Positions 33,132 through 41,976 of a DNA stretch of 64,000 nt are shown here, in pieces (the first letter of the stretch is position 1; every line of letters starts with the position of its first letter). The notes below the pieces were generated by a model. It did no database searches. It was given only the letters and a program-made list of their open reading frames with translations, and was not told the origin of the DNA. A program made the position numbers and the translations under genes. This stretch comes from Roseibium marinum (GTDB lineage Bacteria > Pseudomonadota > Alphaproteobacteria > Rhizobiales > Stappiaceae): assembly GCF_002906165.1 (NCBI RefSeq), contig NZ_PPCN01000001.1:868001-932000 (forward strand), read 5' to 3'.

Positions 33132-35567
33132 TCAGGCCGCGGCCACTTCCGAAAGGAACCGCTCGACTTCCTGTTTCAGTCCGTCGGTCTTTTCCGTGAG
33201 CTCGCCGGAGGCCGACAGAACCATGTCGGCGGAGGACGAAGTCTGGTCGACCGCCTGGGACAGCTGGTTCATGGAGGAGGAGACCGCGCTGGTTCCCTCC
33301 GCCGCGCGCTGCACGTTCTGCGAAATCTCGGCGGTGGCGGCGCCCTGCTGTTCGACGGCGGAGGCGATTGCCGTGGTGTAGGTGTTGACCTCGGTCATGG
33401 TCTCGGCGATCTCGCCGATCGCGACAACGGATTCCTTGGTCGCGTTCTGGATCTCGGTGATCTGCGAGCTGATTTCCTCGGTTGCCTTGGAAGTCTGGGT
33501 TGCCAGCTCCTTGACTTCCGCGGCGACCACCGCGAAGCCCTTGCCGGCTTCACCGGCGCGCGCCGCTTCGATGGTCGCGTTCAGCGCCAGAAGGTTGGTC
33601 TGCTCGGCGATGGCCTGAATGAGCGTGACGACCTCGCCGATCTTGGTGGCTGCTTCCGCAAGGCCCTCGACCTTCTGGTTGGTGATCCGTGTACCGGTGG
33701 TTGCCTTGTCGACGATTTCGGTGGTCTGGGCGACCTGGCGCGAGATCTCGCCGATCGATGCCGCGAGTTCTTCCGCCGCGCTTGCAACGGTCTGGACGTT
33801 GTTGGTTGTGTCGTTGGAGGATTGCTGGGTTTCGCTGGCATATCCGGCGCTGTCGCGGGCGATTTCCGTCAGGGCACGGGCTGTCGAATCGAGACCTCCG
33901 GCGGTCAGTTCGACCGACCCGAGAGCTTCCTCGGCTGTTGCACGGAAGGACTGGATCAGGCCGTCGATGCGCTGCTGACGCTCCTGCCGGGCGGCTTCCT
34001 CGCGGGCATTCTGGTCTTGCAGCTGCGACCTTTCCACGGCGTTGTCGCGGAACACCTGCACGGTGCGGCTCATGTTGCCGATCTCGTCGCCCCGGTCGAT
34101 GCCCGGTATCTCGACTTCATTGTCGCCGTTGGCCAGCCGGTCCATCACGTTTGTGATCGTCTGGATCGGACGGGTGATGGCAAGGTTCAACACGAATGCC
34201 AGGCCGACACCACCCGCGATGGCCAGCAGGATGGTGATCATGATCTGCATTTCCGCGGAAGCGGCGGCGGCGGAGGCTGCGGTGGACTGCGAAGCGGATA
34301 TGCCGGCGATTTCTTCGCTCACCTGACCGGTCAGGGTGTCAAGCTGCTTGCGTTTCTCATGCAGATCGGACTGCGCCATCAGCATTTCCTTGAAGGCCCT
34401 GTCGAAGGTGGCGACCGATACCGGAATTTCGTTGATGGCATCCGCCGTGGACGGCAGGAGCTTCGCGAAGGAAACCATCTCCTCTTCAAGAGCGGCGAGC
34501 GCGGCGATCTGGGCTTCCGCGGGCGCGGGATCGTCCAGTCCGAACTGGCCGAAGAGGTTCAGGGTTTCCTTTTGCGCCTTGATTGCGAGCTCCTTGAGAG
34601 TGTCCGCCTTTTCGGCAATCCCGCGGATACTGGCAAGGCGGGTGTTCGCGGTCAGCGCGGTGGCCTTGGACTCGCTCACGGCTGTATTGGCCTGCATGCG
34701 GATATCGCGCGCGATTTCCATCATCGCCTCGATGGAGGTGCCGACCGCCGTCCTGGCCTCATAGGCCTCCGCAAATCCGAGATCCTCGGAAAGCTTGGCG
34801 ATTGCCTTGCTCAGCTTGTTGGCCTGTCCCGAGAGTTTGGAAACGCTCTTGCTCTGGACACCCGCGATCTTCCGGTAACCCATTTCCTTGGTCTGGGCGA
34901 CCATGTCTTCCGCGGTGCTCAAGGCCTTCGCATGGGCTTCGCCTTCCAGCGAGCCGCTGCCCTTCAGATAGGCGAGCTGAATGGACACCACGGCTTCCTG
35001 GAGCTCGAAGACTCCCCGTTGCATGGTGTTCGCGTCGTCGAGCGTGCCGTTGGCTGCGAAAACCTCGCTGCTGACCTTTTTTTCCTCGGCCAGTACCGCT
35101 TCGGAAATCGACGTCGCAAGAGTTTCGAGATTGCCGGCGCTTTCCTGCAGCGTCGCAAGACGGTCCGCCTGTTGCTGTGTCTGGGTGACGACCTGATCGA
35201 AGGTTGCCGAGAATTCCTTCACGGCGTCCAGCGCTCGCTCGACCTGAGTCCGGGCAATGTCGTCATTTGAGACGTCGTGGCTCAGTTCCTCCAGGGTCCC
35301 GTTCAGTTGGCCGATTTCCTGCCGGACGGCAACGTCGAGTTCAGCTGTCGGGTTGTTGAGGAATTCCTCGCGCTTCAGCGATGTCGCCTGGACCTGGTTG
35401 GCCACCTTGGCCGAGTGATCGGCGACGACAAAGAGTGACGAGAGATTGTGGACCGCCAGAAAACCGACGCCGCCGACAACGGCAGTCAGCAGCAAAATGG
35501 CGAAAAACCCGCCTCCGACCTTGAAGCCGAACTTCAAGTCGACCAGCATCTTCATAATCCGTAGCAT
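33132..35567 (-). CDS. Methyl-accepting chemotaxis protein with large helical periplasmic sensor and HAMP domain
   Basis: An 811-residue classical chemoreceptor. TM1 is at about 20-40; a very long, helix-rich periplasmic region follows (about 41-438), resembling helical-bundle sensors of the HBM type. TM2 is at about 440-463, HAMP at about 463-515 ([19 protein letters not shown]), and the signalling domain at about 540-811 with [22 protein letters not shown]. The C-terminus ends in EVAAA like the smaller chemoreceptor at 882, so the two share signalling tails. GGGGA five bases upstream supports ATG 35567 over 35597. The ligand is unknown. Confidence 0.93.
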   Translation of the reverse strand: MLRIMKMLVDLKFGFKVGGGFFAILLLTAVVGGVGFLAVHNLSSLFVVADHSAKVANQVQATSLKREEFLNNPTAELDVAVRQEIGQLNGTLEELSHDVSNDDIARTQVERALDAVKEFSATFDQVVTQTQQQADRLATLQESAGNLETLATSISEAVLAEEKKVSSEVFAANGTLDDANTMQRGVFELQEAVVSIQLAYLKGSGSLEGEAHAKALSTAEDMVAQTKEMGYRKIAGVQSKSVSKLSGQANKLSKAIAKLSEDLGFAEAYEARTAVGTSIEAMMEIARDIRMQANTAVSESKATALTANTRLASIRGIAEKADTLKELAIKAQKETLNLFGQFGLDDPAPAEAQIAALAALEEEMVSFAKLLPSTADAINEIPVSVATFDRAFKEMLMAQSDLHEKRKQLDTLTGQVSEEIAGISASQSTAASAAAASAEMQIMITILLAIAGGVGLAFVLNLAITRPIQTITNVMDRLANGDNEVEIPGIDRGDEIGNMSRTVQVFRDNAVERSQLQDQNAREEAARQERQQRIDGLIQSFRATAEEALGSVELTAGGLDSTARALTEIARDSAGYASETQQSSNDTTNNVQTVASAAEELAASIGEISRQVAQTTEIVDKATTGTRITNQKVEGLAEAATKIGEVVTLIQAIAEQTNLLALNATIEAARAGEAGKGFAVVAAEVKELATQTSKATEEISSQITEIQNATKESVVAIGEIAETMTEVNTYTTAIASAVEQQGAATAEISQNVQRAAEGTSAVSSSMNQLSQAVDQTSSSADMVLSASGELTEKTDGLKQEVERFLSEVAAA

Positions 35568-35756
35568 TTCGTCCCCGCAGCGCCATAAGACCAGCATTGA
35601 TATTCTGCAACTATTGCGCGGGGTCCATGAATATTAGGTAAACTACAGAAAAAATATCCGTCCTTCCGCACGGATCTCCCTGTTAATATTTCCTATTATT
35701 TGATGCGGCGCAGCATACGCAATTACGTCGATAGTAGGCTGGCTTGGATTTCAGGT

Positions 35757-36515
35757 CTAAACATGCTGCCCGCCGTTGATATGTATTTCCGCACCAGTAA
35801 CATAGGACGACATGTCCGAGCACAGGTAAAAGATCGTATCGGCGACCTCCGCCGGTTGCCCGAGACGGCGCAGAGGTATGTCGGCGACCAGTTTTTCGGT
35901 GCCGGGAGACAGAATCGACGTGTCGATTTCGCCCGGTGCGATCGCATTGACCCGGATACCGTGGGGACCGAAATCGGTTGCCATTTCGCGGGAAAGGGAA
36001 GCAAGGGCGGCCTTGGACGTCGCATAGGCGGTTCCGGCGAAGGGGTGAACCCGCCCGCCCGCGATGGATGTCACGTTGACCACCGATCCTTTTGCGTTTT
36101 TCAGTTCCTTGAACAGGCCCCGGCCCAGAAGTATCGGCGCGAAAAAATTGACCTGGAAGACCGTCCGCCATTCATGCATGGGGGTGTTGAGGGAATTGAG
36201 GCGTTCTCCCTCCGGGTCTTTCGGGCTGATGCCGGCATTGTTGACCAGGGCGTTCAGCCTGGAGCCGTTGGCTTCCAGCCGCTTGCGGATTTCCTGAACG
36301 GCGAACCCGAGATTTTCCGGATCGGAAAGATCGACCTGAATATGGTCCTCCGGTCCCATCGGCCAGGGGCATTTGTCCGAGAAGGCGTAACGGGAGCAGG
36401 TGATCACACGCCAGCCTTCGGCGGAAAAGCGCTTTACGGTCGCATGGCCTATGCCGCGACTGGCGCCTGTCAAGACGAGGGTGGGACGGTCATCCTGGGT
36501 GGCCTTGCCGGTCAT
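35757..36515 (-). CDS. Short-chain dehydrogenase/reductase
   Basis: A 252-residue classical SDR. The cofactor motif is TGASRGIG, the NNAG motif is LVNNAGIS, the catalytic Ser region is VNVTSIAGG and the active-site motif is YATSK. The C-terminal PRLAQP-like segment (PLRRLGQPAEVADTIFYLCS) and ending VTGAEIHINGGQHV are those of the FabG-like subgroup. The substrate is unknown. The ATG at 36515 is preceded by AAGGA; a much longer open frame continues upstream through the bfd/bfr region but is an antisense artefact. It is divergent from bfd. Confidence 0.9.
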   Translation of the reverse strand: MTGKATQDDRPTLVLTGASRGIGHATVKRFSAEGWRVITCSRYAFSDKCPWPMGPEDHIQVDLSDPENLGFAVQEIRKRLEANGSRLNALVNNAGISPKDPEGERLNSLNTPMHEWRTVFQVNFFAPILLGRGLFKELKNAKGSVVNVTSIAGGRVHPFAGTAYATSKAALASLSREMATDFGPHGIRVNAIAPGEIDTSILSPGTEKLVADIPLRRLGQPAEVADTIFYLCSDMSSYVTGAEIHINGGQHV

Positions 36516-36556
36516 TTCGGATCCTTGCTGGCGTGTCCGGGTGGACTCGGAAAAAG

Positions 36557-36585
36557 TTGACTCAGATAGTAGAGTTTCGTTATTG
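36557..36585 (+). promoter_or_regulatory. Possible promoter for bfd-bfr
   Basis: TTGACT (36557-36562), a 17-base spacer and TTATTG (36580-36585) fit a sigma-70-type promoter, about 60 bases upstream of bfd. The area has no clear Fur, Irr or RirA box that I can define. Confidence 0.4.
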
Positions 36586-36644
36586 CGCACAAATCCCTGA
36601 ATGCCAATATGTCCGAATGATAGGGACGCGGTCCGGAACCTGCG

Positions 36645-36887
36645 ATGATCATATGCTCCTGTAACGTTCTGTCTGACAAGCAGCTTCGCGAAGCGGCGGA
36701 AGAAATGCGTGCGGACCCTAACGGAAAACTGCCGACGCCGGGCGCCGTGTTCCGGCATCTGGGCTGCCGTCCGAGATGCGGTGGCTGTTTTCCCGCCGTC
36801 ATTGACATCATTCATCAAAAGGCGTCTGAAGAAGCAAGCGAAAAGGAAGCGCGGACCGAACCGGTCAAGCGGGCCGTGAACCGGTAG
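36645..36887 (+). CDS. bfd: Bacterioferritin-associated ferredoxin
   Basis: An 80-residue [2Fe-2S] protein of the Bfd family. Cluster cysteines are C4 and C6 (MIICSCN) and C45 and C48 (RPRCGGCF), the usual CxC...CxxC arrangement; C41 is an extra cysteine. Bfd reduces ferric iron in bacterioferritin cores so that iron can be released. The Lys/Glu-rich C-terminus (about 60-80) is longer than in E. coli Bfd. It is 15 bases upstream of bfr, so they are co-transcribed. Confidence 0.93.
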   Translation: MIICSCNVLSDKQLREAAEEMRADPNGKLPTPGAVFRHLGCRPRCGGCFPAVIDIIHQKASEEASEKEARTEPVKRAVNR

Positions 36888-36902
36888 ATTGAAGAGGGCC
36901 AA

Positions 36903-37388
36903 ATGAAAGGCGAACCGCGCGTTATCGACTATCTGAACAAGGCCCTTCGCCACGAGCTGACGGCTGTCAGCCAATACTGGCTCCATGCCAGATTGCTGGC
37001 CGACTGGGGATTCGGCAAGCTGGCGGACAAGGAACTGGAGGAATCCGGGGAAGAGCGGCAGCATGCGCAGGACCTCATGGACCGGATCATCTTCCTGGAA
37101 GGGCTGCCGAACCTGCAGACCCTGGACCCGTTGCGCATCGGCCAGTCGGTCAAGGAATGCCTGGAAGGGGATCTTGCGGCCGAATATGTGGCCCGGGCGC
37201 TGTATCACGAGGCGCGCGAGGTCTGCCGCGAGCTTGGCGACTACATTTCCATGCAACTGTTCGAAAAGCTGCTCGGCGATGAAGAAAGCCATATCGATTA
37301 TCTCGAAACCGAACTCGGCCTGATCGAACGGATCGGCATCGACAGGTATTCGCTTCTCCAGGCCAAATCCGCCGACGCGGCAGAGTGA
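36903..37388 (+). CDS. bfr: Bacterioferritin lacking the haem-ligand methionine
   Basis: A 161-residue bacterioferritin. The ferroxidase ligands are all present: E18, E51, H54, E94, E127 and H130. The position equivalent to Met52, which coordinates the inter-subunit haem in E. coli Bfr, is arginine here ([10 protein letters not shown] instead of ES.DEM.HA.). The protein should store iron in a 24-mer but probably does not bind haem as usual, unless it co-assembles with a Met-containing subunit encoded elsewhere. It follows bfd on the same strand. Confidence 0.93.
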   Translation: MKGEPRVIDYLNKALRHELTAVSQYWLHARLLADWGFGKLADKELEESGEERQHAQDLMDRIIFLEGLPNLQTLDPLRIGQSVKECLEGDLAAEYVARALYHEAREVCRELGDYISMQLFEKLLGDEESHIDYLETELGLIERIGIDRYSLLQAKSADAAE

Positions 37389-37439
37389 TCCTGTTTCCTG
37401 GGGCTGCCACGCACGGCAAAGCTTGGCGCACAGCCGTCT

Positions 37440-37620
37440 GCAACTCAGACTACTGACAAAGGCTTGCGCTTTCGGTCGTCATCCCGGCCAAGCGAAGTGC
37501 GAGCCGGGACCGGTGAGCAACAATCCTTTTCCGTCGCACTTGCGTTTCTATCGACAGACCCCGGCTCCCCGATCCCGGATCTTCGTTGTGCTGCGTCCGG
37601 GATGATGGGCTGAAGGTTTC
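37440..37620. repeat. Large inverted-repeat intergenic element, copy B
   Basis: GTCATCCCGGCCAAGCGAAG at the left is mirrored by a right arm ending in CGTCCGGGATGATG, with inner segments AGCCGGGACCGG and CCCCGATCCCGGAT. The flank CTACTGACAAAGG resembles the outer end of copy A (CTGCTGACA). It lies between the convergent bfr and ynjD-like genes. Similarity to copy A is in architecture and ends more than in exact sequence. Confidence 0.6.
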
Positions 37621-38301
37621 TCAACAATCCAAGCCATTGCCGGCTTTGCCTGCCTCAAGCCGGTGGACCTCGCCACCGGCCGCCCGGGCGTCTTCTTCGT
37701 CATGGCTGACCAGCAGGACGGGCAGTCCCTTTTTCCGCGCCAGATCGAAAACCAGTTCCCGCACTTCCGCCCGGCGTGTGCGGTCGAGGCTGGAAAACGG
37801 CTCGTCCAGCAAAAGCGCTTTCGGTTCGGCGAGCAGCGTGCGCATCAGCGCAACGCGTGTCTGCTGTCCGCCGGACAGAGTTGCCGGATCCCGTTTACCG
37901 AAGCCTGCGAGGCCGACGTCGGCCAGAGCGCGTTCGGCCAGGTCCTGCCGATCCTGCCGGCGCCTGCATGTAGCGGGCAGGGCGAACATCAGGTTCTGCA
38001 GAACGGACATGTGCGGAAACAGCAGGGGGGACTGGAACATCAGTCCGATTTGCCGGTCCTGAGCGGGCAGGGATGTCAGATCGCGGCCGTTCAGCAGCGC
38101 CCGTCCCTCCGCCCGGAAGTCGGGCTTCAGGAAACCGGCGACAAAATCCAGCAGACTGGATTTTCCGCTGCCGCTTTCCCCCATGATCGTCAGCACCGAA
38201 CCCGGAAGGATCCGGCAATCGATGTCCAGCAGCGGCAGCCCGCCGAGCCGGATAACGACATTTTCAAGAACAAGGCCGGATATGCGATCGCTGGAGGACA
38301 T
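37621..38301 (-). CDS. ynjD: ABC transporter ATP-binding protein, YnjD-like
   Basis: A 226-residue ABC ATPase. Walker A is GESGSGKSS, Q-loop FQSPLLFP, signature LSGGQQTRVALMR, Walker B ALLLDEP and the H-loop VSHDEED. Together with the two genes upstream it matches the E. coli ynjBCD cassette in content and order (binding protein, fused permease, ATPase). The substrate of YnjBCD-type systems is not established. It starts 10 bases after the permease gene stop. Confidence 0.88.
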   Translation of the reverse strand: MSSSDRISGLVLENVVIRLGGLPLLDIDCRILPGSVLTIMGESGSGKSSLLDFVAGFLKPDFRAEGRALLNGRDLTSLPAQDRQIGLMFQSPLLFPHMSVLQNLMFALPATCRRRQDRQDLAERALADVGLAGFGKRDPATLSGGQQTRVALMRTLLAEPKALLLDEPFSSLDRTRRAEVRELVFDLARKKGLPVLLVSHDEEDARAAGGEVHRLEAGKAGNGLDC

Positions 38302-38310
38302 GTGCGAGTG

Positions 38311-40011
38311 TTACCTTTCCAGCCGCATGGCGGCGCGATTCCTGAAGGCCAGCGCCGGAACAAGCGCGGCGAGACTGAACCCCGCGAGCGGGACGATCAG
38401 CTGCAGGAGGGCGTAGAGGGCGGCGATCTGGCGGCTGCCGCCGCTCGCAAGGGCGACGCTTTCCGTCGTGACCGTCACGACCCGCCCCGCGCCGATCATC
38501 AGTGTCGGCAGGTACTGTCCGGTGGAAACCGCGGCGGCCACCGCGAAGGTCACCAGAACCGGGCGCAGCAGCAGAGGCAACTGGATCTGGAAGAATACCC
38601 GCGCCCGGCTTGCGCCGGTGGAGCGGGCGGCCTTCGCGTAGCGCGGGTCGAGCCGGTTCCACGGATCGCTCAGGGCCAGAAACGCATAGGGAAAGACGAA
38701 GATCAGATGGGCAAGCAGCACGCCCGTCAGCGTGCCGCTCAGCCCGGCAAGCAGAAAGAACATCTGCAGGCCGAAGAGAAAGCCGATCTGCGGAAGCAGA
38801 AGAGGCAGGAAGATCAGCGCCTTCATCCGTCCGGTCTCGCGCCTCCTGGCGTTGCCCCGCGCTTCCAGCAGCCAGAGCGTCAGGGCGGTTGCAATGGCGG
38901 CCGCGCCGCAGGCGATGACCAGTGTCGCGCCAAGGCTCGGGCCTCCCGATTTGAGGGCGTCCAGCATGCGGCCAAGGCTCCATGCCTGCGGCAGGCTTGC
39001 GGGAAACCACCAGGATTTCGCCAGCGACCACACTCCCAGAAGCGCCACGGAAAGGCTCATGGCGGCAACGATCAGCAGCATCGGCAGGAGACTGAACACC
39101 CTGCCTGGGGTCTCACGCGGGTGGCGGCGGCCGTTGGAGAAGCGCGTGCGCAGGCAGGATCCGGCGAGCGTTTCGAGCAGCAGATAGACAAGAAGCGCGC
39201 TTGCGCTGAGCAGAAGTTGAAGCAGCGCTCCGGCCGAGGCCATCAGGCGCAGGGACAGATCCGGATCGTTCATCCAGCCTACCAGCCGCGGCGCCAGGGG
39301 CTGCGGTGTCGTCGGGCCCAGGATCACGGCCACATCGACAACCGAGGTGGCATAGGCGATCACCGCCAGCACCGGCAGGCGGATCAGCGGATAGATCTGC
39401 GGCAGGACGACCTTGAAGAACGTGGCCATGCGGCCGTAGCCGAGGCTCGCGCCGGCCTTGAGATACTCCTGTACATGGGGCCGGTTCAGGGCGGCAAGCG
39501 TCATCAGGAAAAGAAACGGAACCTCCTTGGCCACCAGTCCCACCGTCATGGCAAGACCGTAAGGGTCGCCCGGGATCAGGATATCCGGCGGACGGGTCCA
39601 GCCCGTCGCCCAGGGCGAGATCAGGCGGACCAGAAATCCGGAGGGGGCGATCAGGAAGGCAAGTCCGATGGCAGCGGCCGCATGCGGCACCGACAGGAGC
39701 GGCGACAGGAACCGCGTCAGCCGCCGGAAAGTGTCCGTTCCGGCCCAGCCGGCGGTGAAGAGGAGGACAATTGCCAGCGACGCGACAGAGGCGGCAAGGC
39801 CGGTGCTGAAACTGAGCGCGGCGGAGGTCGTCAGTCCCGGCATTGAAAACAGTTTGCGGAACGGATCGCCCGAGAAGGAGTCATGGCCAAGCACAGGCAG
39901 ATAGCCGAAGGCGGGCAACACGGTGCCTGCGAGACCGGCCAGAACCGGCCCTGCCAGCAGGGTGGTCACAAGGACGGTCGGAACGTCCGGAAGGCCGTCA
40001 GTTTTCGGCAA
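38311..40011 (-). CDS. ynjC: ABC transporter permease with two fused membrane modules, YnjC-like
   Basis: A 566-residue permease with two similar halves of about six spans each, as in YnjC and FbpB-like proteins. The EAA-type loops are seen around LKAGASLGYGRMATFFKVVLP in the first half and AARSTGASRARVFFQIQLP in the second. One chain would therefore make the whole membrane channel. The start is a TTG at 40011 with AGGTGAG upstream, 10 bases after the binding-protein gene stop; no in-frame ATG is closer. It is a middle gene of a three-gene operon. Confidence 0.88.
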   Translation of the reverse strand: MPKTDGLPDVPTVLVTTLLAGPVLAGLAGTVLPAFGYLPVLGHDSFSGDPFRKLFSMPGLTTSAALSFSTGLAASVASLAIVLLFTAGWAGTDTFRRLTRFLSPLLSVPHAAAAIGLAFLIAPSGFLVRLISPWATGWTRPPDILIPGDPYGLAMTVGLVAKEVPFLFLMTLAALNRPHVQEYLKAGASLGYGRMATFFKVVLPQIYPLIRLPVLAVIAYATSVVDVAVILGPTTPQPLAPRLVGWMNDPDLSLRLMASAGALLQLLLSASALLVYLLLETLAGSCLRTRFSNGRRHPRETPGRVFSLLPMLLIVAAMSLSVALLGVWSLAKSWWFPASLPQAWSLGRMLDALKSGGPSLGATLVIACGAAAIATALTLWLLEARGNARRRETGRMKALIFLPLLLPQIGFLFGLQMFFLLAGLSGTLTGVLLAHLIFVFPYAFLALSDPWNRLDPRYAKAARSTGASRARVFFQIQLPLLLRPVLVTFAVAAAVSTGQYLPTLMIGAGRVVTVTTESVALASGGSRQIAALYALLQLIVPLAGFSLAALVPALAFRNRAAMRLER

Positions 40012-40021
40012 GGGAGCTCAC

Positions 40022-41245
40022 CTATCTGGCGCCGTAACGGGCGGTCCAGGCATTCTCCAGCGCGCTGACCCAACTGGGATGCGGCTCCGGCAGCACCGGC
40101 CCGAGATCCTGCGGCGAAAGCGCGGCCGGGCCGAGATCCTGTGTCTCGAACAGGGCTTTTTCGTTCGCCGGCAGACCCGCCACGTTCAGCACGGTCGGAT
40201 CGCCCCAGATCTCCGGGTCGCGCTTGCGGGCCTGGGCCATCGGCGAAAGCAGGAAATCGGCGAAGACCTTCGCACCTTCCTGACTGGAACTGTTGAAAGG
40301 GATCGCGACGAAATGCGTATTGCCGATCGTGCCACCGTCCAGAACGAAGCTGCGCACGCTCGGCGGCAATTCCCCGTTGGCAATTGCGGCGGCTGCGTCT
40401 CCCGGATTGAAGGAGAAGGCGATGTCCAGTTCACCGTCCGCCAGAAGCCGGCGCAAATGCGCGGCGTCCTTGGGGAAGGCCTTTCCCTGGCGCCAGAGCA
40501 CCGGGTTCAATGCGTCCAGATAGGCAAACAGCGGCGCGGTGGCGCCGTCGAAATCCGCTTCGCTGACCGGCTTCGACAGGAGATCCCGGTCCGCGATCGT
40601 TTCGACCAGAACCTGTTTCAGGAACGTCGTGCCATGGAAATTCGGCGGTTGCGGATAGGCAAAACGGCCGGGATTGTCTTTTGCGAATGCGAGCAGTTCT
40701 TCAAGCGTTGCCGGCGGTGTTTGCAGCCGGGCGCTGTCATGCATGAAGACCAGCTTGGCCATGCCCCAGGGACTTTCCCGGCCCTCCGTCGGCACGGTGA
40801 AGTCGATGACCACGGTCGGTTTGTTCTCTACATCGACATAGCGCCAGTTGGGCAGGGTTTGCGCCCAACCGGGCGCGGCCAGCAGGTCGTTCTCTTTCAT
40901 GGAGGCGAAGTTCTCGCCGTTGATCCAGATGAGATCGACGGCACCGCCGGAAGTCTTGCCGACCGATTTTTCGGTCAGCACCTGCGACACCACGCTCGCC
41001 GTGTCGCTGACCTTCACATGGACGACGCGCACACCGAAATCCCGCTCGACCTCTCGGCCGGCCCAGGCAATGAAGGCATTGATGCGCGGCTCGCCGCCCC
41101 AGGCATGAAAATAGACGGTCTGGCCTTTGGCCTCTTGCAGCGTGGCCTGCCACTCGGGGGAAGGCTCGCCGTCCTGCGCAAAGGTCTGAAAAGGTGTCAG
41201 CAGTATCAAAAACAGGCCAAGTCCGGCAGCGAGCAGTCGAGACAT
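40022..41245 (-). CDS. ynjB: ABC transporter substrate-binding protein, YnjB-like
   Basis: A 407-residue periplasmic binding protein. Residues 1-23 form a signal peptide (LLAAGLGLFLILLTPFQTFAQ). The mature part belongs to the YnjB-type extracellular solute-binding family (YFHAWGGEPRINAFIAWA; DLIWINGENFASMKENDLL; FSFNPGDAAAAI). The ligand is not known. AGGAGGA seven bases upstream of ATG 41245 is a strong ribosome site. It is the first gene of the cassette ynjB-ynjC-ynjD. Confidence 0.88.
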   Translation of the reverse strand: MSRLLAAGLGLFLILLTPFQTFAQDGEPSPEWQATLQEAKGQTVYFHAWGGEPRINAFIAWAGREVERDFGVRVVHVKVSDTASVVSQVLTEKSVGKTSGGAVDLIWINGENFASMKENDLLAAPGWAQTLPNWRYVDVENKPTVVIDFTVPTEGRESPWGMAKLVFMHDSARLQTPPATLEELLAFAKDNPGRFAYPQPPNFHGTTFLKQVLVETIADRDLLSKPVSEADFDGATAPLFAYLDALNPVLWRQGKAFPKDAAHLRRLLADGELDIAFSFNPGDAAAAIANGELPPSVRSFVLDGGTIGNTHFVAIPFNSSSQEGAKVFADFLLSPMAQARKRDPEIWGDPTVLNVAGLPANEKALFETQDLGPAALSPQDLGPVLPEPHPSWVSALENAWTARYGAR

Positions 41246-41378
41246 TGTTTTTCCTCCTGAAGTGTTGTCAGTCCCTTGCGCGGGCGGCATGACACGGTCA
41301 AGACAATGCTTTGTGAACGCATGCGCTCCGGACGCCCGCGCGCTCATCCCGTCCGGTCTCGTATCACCTCTTCCGTAT

Positions 41379-41834
41379 TCACACCGGCAGGATATGCGTG
41401 TCCTTGATCTCTTCCATGACCGCATAGGTATGGGTTTCCCGGACGCCGGGTAGCGCCAGCACCACATCCGACAGGAAAGCGCGGTAGGCCTCCATGTCTT
41501 TCACCCGGCTTTTCACCAGATAGTCGAAGCCACCCGCCACCATGTGGCACTCCAGAATATCTGGTGCGCGCTCGACGGCGTGTTTGAAGGAGTCGAAGAT
41601 CTCCGGCGATGTCCGCTCCAGCCGGATTTCGACAAAGACAAGCAGGCCCCGCTCGACTTTCCTCGGATCGAGACTGGCGGAGAAGTGCTCGATATAGCCT
41701 TCCCGCACCAGCCGCTTCATCCGCTCCGCCGTGGCCGTCGCCGAAAGGTTCACCCGTTCGCAAAGGTCCGTGTTGGTGATACGTCCGTCCTGCTGCAGAA
41801 CTCTCAGAATTTTCCGGTCAACGGGATCGAGCAT
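41379..41834 (-). CDS. putR: Lrp/AsnC-family regulator, probable PutR
   Basis: A 151-residue Lrp/AsnC regulator. The helix-turn-helix is at about 20-45 (ITNTDLCERVNLSATATAERMKRL) and the ligand-binding RAM/ACT-like domain is at about 65-145 (LVFVEIRLER; CHMVAGGFDYLVKSRVKDM). It is divergent from putA with a 142-base gap. This arrangement and its sequence fit PutR, the proline-responsive activator of putA in alphaproteobacteria. The role as PutR is inferred from neighbourhood. Confidence 0.88.
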   Translation of the reverse strand: MLDPVDRKILRVLQQDGRITNTDLCERVNLSATATAERMKRLVREGYIEHFSASLDPRKVERGLLVFVEIRLERTSPEIFDSFKHAVERAPDILECHMVAGGFDYLVKSRVKDMEAYRAFLSDVVLALPGVRETHTYAVMEEIKDTHILPV

Positions 41835-41976
41835 GGTGGAAATCTCTATTCAGAATAAGTTTAATAGTTGATAGCCCGCCAATAGAAGAAACAACAGGGA
41901 AAATCCCCATGAGAAATCCGGTATTGTAGCGGAATGTGATGCCCAGGTCTTCCATGGTGCCGTTTTGGAGGTTTTC

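Noticed and set aside
33099..35270. A 723-residue frame antisense to the large chemoreceptor gene
   Set aside because: Its Gly/Arg/His-rich composition is that of an antisense shadow, and the chemoreceptor on the - strand is clear.
36516..37292. Long N-terminal extension of the SDR gene
   Set aside because: The extension lies antisense to bfd and bfr; the SDR start at 36515 has a ribosome site and the fold starts there.
37663..39846. A 727-residue Gln/Arg/Gly-rich frame on the + strand
   Set aside because: It runs antisense to the ynjC and ynjD-like genes and has no recognisable domain.
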